This document shows, in pieces, positions 15,569-20,220 of a stretch of DNA of 20,220 bases. The notes below the pieces were generated by a model. It was given only the letters and a program-made list of their open reading frames with translations, did not search any database and was not told the origin of the DNA. The DNA comes from Christensenella sp. UBA1750. Its GTDB lineage: Bacteria > Bacillota > Clostridia > Christensenellales > UBA1750. A program made the position numbers and the translations under genes. The DNA lies in the NCBI GenBank assembly GCA_002315655.1, contig DCHO01000035.1, positions 1 through 20,220 of the forward strand. Reading direction: 5' to 3'. Within the stretch, counting starts at the first letter, position 1. Each line of letters starts with the position of its first letter.

Positions 15569-17017
15569 TTATTCCGGCAGTACTTCAAACCCGCCTAAAA
15601 TATAGAACCCATTATCCGTCTTTTGTTCTTGCTTTAAGCCAAGCTGTATGGCACGCTGCCCGTAAAACAACCCCAAGCACAGGTCATATTTGCCGGGCGC
15701 AAGGGCGGAAGTGTTCAGCAGCAGCACCTCTTTTGCGGTTTCCCCGTCCTTCCAGCGGCGGTTGTCCGCGCCGTTTTCATTGAGAAGGAACTGCTCGCCC
15801 TGTTCATTTCTCGCCGTGATGCGGAACTCATACCGATGATATGCCGGGGCAAAGCCGCGGTTGCTGATGCACAGCTTCATGCGGACATTGAGGCCGACGT
15901 TGACCTCCGGAAGGGTGTAGCTTTCGGGGAAATACCAGTACCCCAAATGGTTGGCGACATAATTGTGATAGCCCGCATCGCCCTTGTACCATTCATAGGC
16001 GTCGCCGTGAAAGCCCGCGTAGGTGGCGTGGGTGCGCTGCAGCGCGGCAATCTCCCGGAAGCCCCCGTCAAAGAATCCTGCGGTCTGCAGGCTCCACTGG
16101 TGCCCGTTTTCCAGATCAATGGGGCCCATTTCCCGGAACAGGTCAAAGCCCGTCGGGATCGCCAGCATATTTTCGCCGTGAATCTGACAATAGGTAGGCA
16201 CATAGACCGAATCGTCCCGCATCCCCATGTGGTGCGCGGCGCAGTAGTTCGCCAGCCGGTAGGTGTCCTCGGGGTTCAGGTACGCCGCGTGGCGCAGCAT
16301 ATCATCGTTGACCAGCACAAAAGTGTCCGGGAAGTTTTTCAGATGCAGGTCAATGTGCTTTTTCAGCACCTCATAAGGGTATTTTTTCTGACTGCCCGTG
16401 CCGGTGTGCCCTTCTCCGAAGGTGCCGAAGGTGCCCACATCCACAAAGTCCACCAGCGGATGCCCGTTGTACTTTCTGCCGTATTCCGCCATGAACCGGG
16501 AAAGCGCTTCCAGATAGATAGGATCGCCGTAGTCGGGCTCCAAATTGTAGGCCTTCTCCCCTTCTTTACCAAAGCCCAGCCGCACCATCCACCAAGGGGT
16601 CTCAAAGTCGTTGCGGGTGAATTTCGCGCCCTTGTCAAACACCCACTTGGGCGTGGCGTAGGGGATCATCGGGCGGTTCGCCTCAAAGGTGCACAGGCGC
16701 ATACTCACATGGTAGCCCTTGCTTCCCCATTCTTCAATGATGTCGTCAATGGGCTTCCAGTTGAAAACGCCCTCTGTTTCCTCTATGTCGTTCCAGTCAA
16801 ACCGCAGATACATATGGTTGATGCCGGGCACGCAGCGCAGGTCGTCCCCTTCTTTTATGGTGTTGCGGTAGCAGGGGAATTTGAGGCCGTTGTCGATGTA
16901 GTGAAAATACCAGCCCTTGTGGGGATTGGACAGCACGGTCAGGTCGTCCTGCAAAGGCCGCAGGTCATGGGCATAGGGCTCCGCAAAGGGCGACGTATAG
17001 TAAAAATCATCATTCAT
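15569..17017 (-). CDS. DUF4832-type glycoside hydrolase-like protein (first in operon)
   Basis: This 482-residue protein shows the DUF4832-family layout: NPHKGW at 31-36, a TIM-barrel-like region, the block FVDVGTFGTFGEGH (191-204) with candidate acid/base Glu202, FVLVNDDM soon after, and a C-terminal beta-sandwich from about residue 370 (VRMKLCISNRGFAPAY). It is a divergent relative of the third gene of the operon, which carries GAWGEGH at the equivalent place. No signal peptide is visible. ATG 17017 follows AAGGAG with an 11-12 bp gap. It is the promoter-proximal gene and probably acts on a galactoside-like or other plant or host glycan; the family is poorly characterised, so this is inference. 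Confidence 0.78.
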   Translation of the reverse strand: MNDDFYYTSPFAEPYAHDLRPLQDDLTVLSNPHKGWYFHYIDNGLKFPCYRNTIKEGDDLRCVPGINHMYLRFDWNDIEETEGVFNWKPIDDIIEEWGSKGYHVSMRLCTFEANRPMIPYATPKWVFDKGAKFTRNDFETPWWMVRLGFGKEGEKAYNLEPDYGDPIYLEALSRFMAEYGRKYNGHPLVDFVDVGTFGTFGEGHTGTGSQKKYPYEVLKKHIDLHLKNFPDTFVLVNDDMLRHAAYLNPEDTYRLANYCAAHHMGMRDDSVYVPTYCQIHGENMLAIPTGFDLFREMGPIDLENGHQWSLQTAGFFDGGFREIAALQRTHATYAGFHGDAYEWYKGDAGYHNYVANHLGYWYFPESYTLPEVNVGLNVRMKLCISNRGFAPAYHRYEFRITARNEQGEQFLLNENGADNRRWKDGETAKEVLLLNTSALAPGKYDLCLGLFYGQRAIQLGLKQEQKTDNGFYILGGFEVLPE

Positions 17018-17063
17018 ACAGGCAAACGCTCCTTCTTCTTGTTCCGAAATAATCCTATTTTCT

Positions 17064-17091
17064 ATGATACCATCTATCGCAGAAGAATCAA
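17064..17091 (-). promoter_or_regulatory. Probable promoter of the DUF4832-GNAT operon
   Basis: On the minus strand TTGATT (17086-17091), a 16-bp spacer and TATCAT (17064-17069) form a plausible sigma-A promoter. The start would be near 17057, 40 nt before ATG 17017. It is divergent from the promoter at 17122-17150, so the two share a regulatory region of 168 bp. Confidence 0.5.
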
Positions 17092-17121
17092 TGCAAAATC
17101 ACAATTTTCGCAAAAACATCC

Positions 17122-17150
17122 TTGACATTCTCACAAAATGTCAGTATATT
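17122..17150 (+). promoter_or_regulatory. Promoter of the MoaF-like gene with inverted repeat in the spacer
   Basis: TTGACA (17122-17127), a 17-bp spacer and TATATT (17145-17150) form a near-consensus promoter. A perfect inverted repeat, TGACATT (17123-17129) and AATGTCA (17137-17143) around a 7-bp centre, overlaps the -35 box and the spacer. This is where a dimeric repressor would block polymerase. The start would be near 17157, about 29 nt before ATG 17186. Confidence 0.72.
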
Positions 17151-17185
17151 GATTTTAGATTAAAAGTCGTTAAGGAGGTTGTATT

Positions 17186-18127
17186 ATGGGTCAGGTCAAT
17201 CCGAAATTCATCGGACTTTCACAGTTCAAGGTTCCCTATAACTATGAGCTTGCCGGGCAGCAGTTCCATCTCGTCATGGACTGCGGCAAGGAGGTCGTCG
17301 TCAAGTTCACCGACGGCGAGATCGTGGAATACGCCCAGCGGGGCGAGCCCTTCGTCTGGGACACCTACCAGTGCTTAAAAGCGGACGAAACCACCTATCT
17401 GGTGCTGGTGGAACCCGCATCCGGCAAAGGGCTTCTGCACTACAATCTCATTCTGGATTTGGAAGCGCGGCTGGTCACGGTGGTGACGATGGAGGAAGGG
17501 TACAGACCCGAATATCCGCGCATCATCCGCACCACCCCGTATTTCGGTGCCATCAAGGTGCCCGGACGCGCCCTGCCGACAAAGCGGCATCACTTAACCG
17601 ACCGCATGGTCGGCCGCCACATCGTCTGGCACTACAACCCCGGCTTTGCCATCGAGCACATCTACCACACCGCCACCTGTGTCCGCGCCGACGTTTCCGG
17701 CACCATCAACAGATTGCGCGCCGAACTGGAAGAACGTGCCGCCTCGGAAGATCCCGCCATCCGCGAAAAAGCCATTGCGGATCTGGAAGCCTTCCGTCGC
17801 AGGAGAGAGTTCTACCCCTTCTACGAGGAAGAATCCTTCCACATCACCATCAACGACCATCTCAATCTGTTCTGCTTCTTAGAGGAAAACATGAATATGC
17901 GCGACCCCGCGCACCATCAGGGCGGCGGCGGCATCCTGCTTTTGCAGGACATTGAGCGTATGATCGACATGGGCGTGTGCTTCAGCGCGGGCGAATACTA
18001 TATGTGCACCGCCTACGGCGACGAGAACAACATCGAGAACGAGCTGGACACCAAGGAATCCCCCTACGACTGGTCGAAGTTTGAAGCCATGCCCAGCATC
18101 TACTGGGACATTCCGAAGGACGAATGA
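17186..18127 (+). CDS. MoaF-like (lipocalin-fold) protein
   Basis: This 313-residue protein resembles MoaF-family proteins, named after a molybdenum-cofactor locus but with no established reaction, and thought to have two lipocalin-like halves. The first half (~20-120) has alternating beta-strand patterns such as LVMDCGKEVVVKFTDGEIVEYA and LVEPASGKGLLHYNLILDL. The second (~150-300) has RMVGRHIVWHYNPGFAIEHIYH and GVCFSAGEYYMCTAYGDENN. An Arg/Glu-rich helix (~175-212) interrupts it. AAGGAGG sits 7 bp before ATG 17186, one of the strongest ribosome binding sites in the window. No moa genes are visible nearby, so a molybdenum role should not be assumed. A role in handling an aromatic or phenolic ligand is possible, but not shown by the sequence. 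Confidence 0.6.
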   Translation: MGQVNPKFIGLSQFKVPYNYELAGQQFHLVMDCGKEVVVKFTDGEIVEYAQRGEPFVWDTYQCLKADETTYLVLVEPASGKGLLHYNLILDLEARLVTVVTMEEGYRPEYPRIIRTTPYFGAIKVPGRALPTKRHHLTDRMVGRHIVWHYNPGFAIEHIYHTATCVRADVSGTINRLRAELEERAASEDPAIREKAIADLEAFRRRREFYPFYEEESFHITINDHLNLFCFLEENMNMRDPAHHQGGGGILLLQDIERMIDMGVCFSAGEYYMCTAYGDENNIENELDTKESPYDWSKFEAMPSIYWDIPKDE

Positions 18128-18137
18128 GGGTAACAAT

Positions 18138-18530
18138 ATGAAAGAAGTATATGATTTTCTGAAAGAGTGCAAGACCTATTATCTGGCCACCGTGGAAAAC
18201 GATCAGCCCCGTGTGCGCCCCTTGGGCACCTTGCTTATCTATGAGAACAAGCTCTACATTCAGACCGGCAAAATAAAAAACGTCTCCAAGCAGCTCATGG
18301 CCAACCCCAAGGCGGAGATCTGCGCCTGCAACGGCACAGAATGGATCCGCGTTGCCGGAAAGCTTCTGCCCGACGAACGCCGCGAGGCGAAAAAGGCCAT
18401 GCTGGACGCTTTCCCGAACCTGCGCAGAATGTACTCCGAGGACGATGACAACACCATCGTCTATTACTTCGCCGATGCCAAGGCCACCTTCTCCTCCTTC
18501 ACCGCCGCTCCCAGAACCATCAGATTCTGA
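18138..18530 (+). CDS. Pyridoxamine 5'-phosphate oxidase-like flavin-binding split-barrel protein
   Basis: This 130-residue protein matches small PNPOx-like family members that bind FMN, F420 or heme as dimers and carry out redox reactions. The N-terminus KECKTYYLATVENDQPRVRP (~9-28) and the block IQTGKIKNVSKQLMANPKAE (~41-60) are typical of clostridial representatives. It starts at ATG 18138 with GAGGG 7 bp upstream, which overlaps the TGA of the MoaF-like gene, so the two are likely translated from one transcript. An upstream in-frame ATG at 18081 lies inside the previous gene and is rejected. It is followed within 13 bp by a bidirectional terminator. Substrate unknown. Confidence 0.85.
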   Translation: MKEVYDFLKECKTYYLATVENDQPRVRPLGTLLIYENKLYIQTGKIKNVSKQLMANPKAEICACNGTEWIRVAGKLLPDERREAKKAMLDAFPNLRRMYSEDDDNTIVYYFADAKATFSSFTAAPRTIRF

Positions 18531-18542
18531 TTCATCCCCAAA

Positions 18543-18593
18543 CACAAAGACAGCCCCGGGAGGCCTGAATCACAGGTTTTCCGGGGCTTTGTG
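18543..18593. terminator. Bidirectional terminator between convergent genes
   Basis: Arms GCCCCGG (18553-18559) and CCGGGGC (18581-18587) are extended by CACAAA/TTTGTG (18543-18548 and 18588-18593) across a 4-nt bulge, with a small CCTG/CAGG stem in the loop. T-rich sequence follows on both strands. It lies 13 bp after the PNPOx-like gene and 7 bp after the M20 gene. Confidence 0.85.
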
Positions 18594-18599
18594 TATGAG

Positions 18600-20042
18600 T
18601 TAATAGGTGTCGATCGGGGGCTTTGTGTAGTCGGGCAGCGGGCAGACATATCTGCCGCCGTTCTTCTCCCGCACTTCCCGCTTCGCCTTTTCGATCAGCT
18701 CGGGCATCTGCGCGGTTCGGACGGAAGATAATGTCATGACCTCTGCCGCACGCAGCATCCCCTTGATGCCGATTTCGGAAGCGGAGAATGCTGTGTTCTG
18801 CCAGGAATGCCCGGCGTTGCCCAGACAGGCGGTGGCAATGTACGCCGTCACAGTGGGCACCACATAGCCCGCGTCACCCACATCGGTGGAGCCGCTCTGG
18901 TAGCGGGTCTCCTTGGGGTCGTAAGGCAGGATCCCGTCGTGCAGCGGACGGGTGAGCACCTCGTCGGGGTTGCTGTCGGGGAACAGAGCTTTCATTTCGT
19001 CCTTGATGCCCATGAGCGTGGTCTTTGGGTACGTCCGCAGGAACTTCCTCGCGGTCTCATAGTCCTCCTCGCTCCACTCAGGTGCGCCGTATTCAGACAG
19101 CACCGCATCCATGACGGGTGCCAGCGTGCGGTTGGCCACATAGTCGGAAAAGGCCATGGTGATTTCGTATTCCATCTTCGTGTCCGTCATCATCGCAGCG
19201 CCCTTGGCCACATTGACCACCCGAGCGAAAAGCTCCTGCATCTGATTGACCTTGGGGGCGCGCACCTCATACTTGATGGTGGCGTGATCCTGCACCACGT
19301 TGGGCGCGGTACCGCCCGCATCGGAATAAGCGTAATGGATTCTCGCCTGATCAATGATGTGCTCCCGCAGGTAGTTACAGCCCACATTCATCAGCTCCAC
19401 GGCGTCCAACGCAGAACGTCCCTGTTCCGGCGCGGAGCCTGCATGGGAGGCGGTACCCGAAAAGCGGAAGTTCGCGCCCATGATGGAGACCGAGCCGATG
19501 GCGGAAACGGAGTTCAGGCTGTGCGGATGCCAGGTGTAGAAAAAGTCCACATCGTCAAACCAGCCGTCACGGGCGATGAACTGCTTGGAGCCCGCGCCTT
19601 CCTCCGCCGGGGTACCGAACAGCGCAACCGTGCCATTCAATCCGTTCTGTTCCAGATATTCCTTTGTAGCAATAGCCGCGAGCACCGTGCCCGCGCCCAG
19701 CAGGTTATGACCGCAGCCGTGGCCGTTTCTCGTGCCCTCCACGGGGCATTTCTCGGTCTGTCCCGCCATCTGGGAAAGCCCGTCCAGCGCGTCGTATTCC
19801 GCCAAAAAGCCGATGACCGGCTTACCGCTGCCGACAACCGCCTTGGCTAAGAACGCCGTGGGAATCTCCGCTATGCCTTCCTGCATGGAAAAGCCTTCCT
19901 TTTTGAGCACGTTGATGATGGCGCGGGCGGACTTTTCCTCCTTGTAGGAAAGCTCGGCGTAATTCCAGATGTCCTTGGACAGCTTCACCGCCATGTCCTT
20001 TTTCTCCGCAACCAACAGGGAGACCCGTTCTTTATCTGTCAT
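18600..20042 (-). CDS. M20 family metallo-amidohydrolase (AbgB-like)
   Basis: This 480-residue dizinc enzyme belongs to the M20D amidohydrolases, which cleave N-acyl amino acids or p-aminobenzoyl-glutamate-type amides in the cytoplasm. Motifs: LAEYDAL (80-86), the metal-binding GHGCGHN (107-113; Cys110, His112), the catalytic/metal Glu pair GTPAEEGAG (143-151), WHPH (171-174), ASHAG (198-202) that opens the dimerisation lid domain, and a C-terminal GHSWQN that supplies the last metal ligand. Length and layout match AbgB. AAGGTG lies 7 bp before ATG 20042. The gene follows an amino acid ABC ATPase gene on the same strand, so uptake of an acylated amino acid or dipeptide followed by hydrolysis is a reasonable inference. 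The precise substrate is unknown. Confidence 0.9.
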   Translation of the reverse strand: MTDKERVSLLVAEKKDMAVKLSKDIWNYAELSYKEEKSARAIINVLKKEGFSMQEGIAEIPTAFLAKAVVGSGKPVIGFLAEYDALDGLSQMAGQTEKCPVEGTRNGHGCGHNLLGAGTVLAAIATKEYLEQNGLNGTVALFGTPAEEGAGSKQFIARDGWFDDVDFFYTWHPHSLNSVSAIGSVSIMGANFRFSGTASHAGSAPEQGRSALDAVELMNVGCNYLREHIIDQARIHYAYSDAGGTAPNVVQDHATIKYEVRAPKVNQMQELFARVVNVAKGAAMMTDTKMEYEITMAFSDYVANRTLAPVMDAVLSEYGAPEWSEEDYETARKFLRTYPKTTLMGIKDEMKALFPDSNPDEVLTRPLHDGILPYDPKETRYQSGSTDVGDAGYVVPTVTAYIATACLGNAGHSWQNTAFSASEIGIKGMLRAAEVMTLSSVRTAQMPELIEKAKREVREKNGGRYVCPLPDYTKPPIDTY

Positions 20043-20079
20043 GTCAATTCACCTTCTTGAACAAATCTGCTAAAACAAG

Positions 20080-20116
20080 TATTCGATGGCAAAACGATGT
20101 GTCTTGCCATCGAATA
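20080..20116 (-). terminator. Hairpin/terminator after the right-edge ABC ATPase gene
   Basis: Perfect 13-bp arms (20080-20092 and 20104-20116) flank an 11-nt loop. On the minus strand the stem is followed by ACTTGTTTT, a modest T-run. The hairpin begins right at the stop codon of the partial ABC ATPase gene and sits 38 bp upstream of the M20 start. Termination may be partial, which would allow some read-through into the M20 gene. Confidence 0.75.
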
Positions 20117-20220
20117 TTATAATACCATACTTAGGAAACGAATGGTAGCCGGATCTTTGGGAGAAGTGAAGAGCACATCCGGGGTACCCTCCTCCTTGAT
20201 GATGCCGTCGCTGATGAACA
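20117..20220 (-). CDS. Amino acid ABC transporter ATP-binding protein, C-terminal end (partial)
   Basis: The last 33 codons and stop of a gene entering from the right edge. The residues FISDGIIKEEGTPDVLF, a middle SPKDPATIR and RFLSMVL before TAA (20117-20119) match the conserved C-terminus of polar amino acid ABC ATPases (MDxGxIxEEGTPxxxFxxPxxxRTRxFL). Unlike the other ATPase in this window (5953-7035), it ends at the normal family position without an extension. No catalytic motif is inside the window. It lies just upstream of the M20 amidohydrolase, separated by a hairpin. Confidence 0.8.
   Translation of the reverse strand, partial: FISDGIIKEEGTPDVLFTSPKDPATIRFLSMVL

Noticed and set aside
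13404..15605. Plus-strand open frame of ~730 codons opposite the DUF4832-GNAT operon
   Set aside because: It crosses three well-supported minus-strand genes and their gaps, has no protein-family resemblance and arises from GC-biased third positions.
15836..17125. Plus-strand open frame of ~430 codons opposite the first DUF4832-type gene
   Set aside because: Antisense shadow without a ribosome binding site; it also runs across the divergent promoter region.
17186..18127. Molybdenum cofactor biosynthesis function
   Set aside because: The resemblance is to MoaF, which has no proven catalytic role, and no moa, mob or molybdoenzyme gene is visible.
20116..20121. TATAAT box as promoter of the M20 gene
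   Set aside because: It overlaps the stop codon and hairpin of the preceding gene, and no acceptable -35 hexamer lies at 16-18 bp.

Overview
The window looks like a piece of a moderately GC-rich Bacillota chromosome, most likely a gut member of class Clostridia (Oscillospirales-like). This is inferred from strong AGGAGG-type ribosome binding sites, sigma-A-like promoters with extended -10 boxes, a lipobox-anchored substrate-binding domain fused to its permease, and hairpin/U-tract terminators. I see no rRNA, tRNA, insertion sequence, phage gene or CRISPR array. Coding density is high and no gene-free stretch exceeds 300 bases.

Left third (1-5850, all minus strand): an operon driven by a perfect TTGACA-17-TATAAT promoter with a leader of about 140 nt. 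It encodes (i) a 780-residue adenylate-forming (ANL superfamily) enzyme whose last ~150 residues are a Met/Gln-rich low-complexity tail, (ii) a 1027-residue fusion of an HSL-type alpha/beta hydrolase with a second, clearly paralogous ANL module, and (iii) the start of another Met/Gln/Phe/Pro-rich protein that runs off the left edge. No known pathway is recognisable. This is the best candidate here for an undescribed system: two paralogous acyl-activating enzymes, one with a built-in hydrolase, together with sticky low-complexity partners.

Middle (5900-13049): a two-gene polar amino acid ABC importer on the minus strand. Its lipoprotein and permease are one polypeptide whose binding-domain lobes appear in swapped order, and its ATPase carries an unrecognised ~120-residue C-terminal extension. 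Divergent from it is a plus-strand unit: a membrane protein fusing an extracellular GH5 cellulase-like domain to a GT2 cellulose-synthase-like domain and a degenerate PilZ-like tail, then an M14-type zinc carboxypeptidase, closed by a strong terminator.

Right third (13050-20220): a minus-strand operon of two DUF4832-type TIM-barrel glycosidase-like proteins flanking an Eis-like GNAT acetyltransferase; a divergent plus-strand pair (MoaF-like lipocalin-fold protein and a PNPOx-like flavin-binding split-barrel protein) under a promoter carrying an inverted repeat; a bidirectional terminator; and a minus-strand M20 amidohydrolase preceded by the C-terminal end of another amino acid ABC ATPase. 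The themes are nutrient uptake, extracellular glucan handling and acyl activation.
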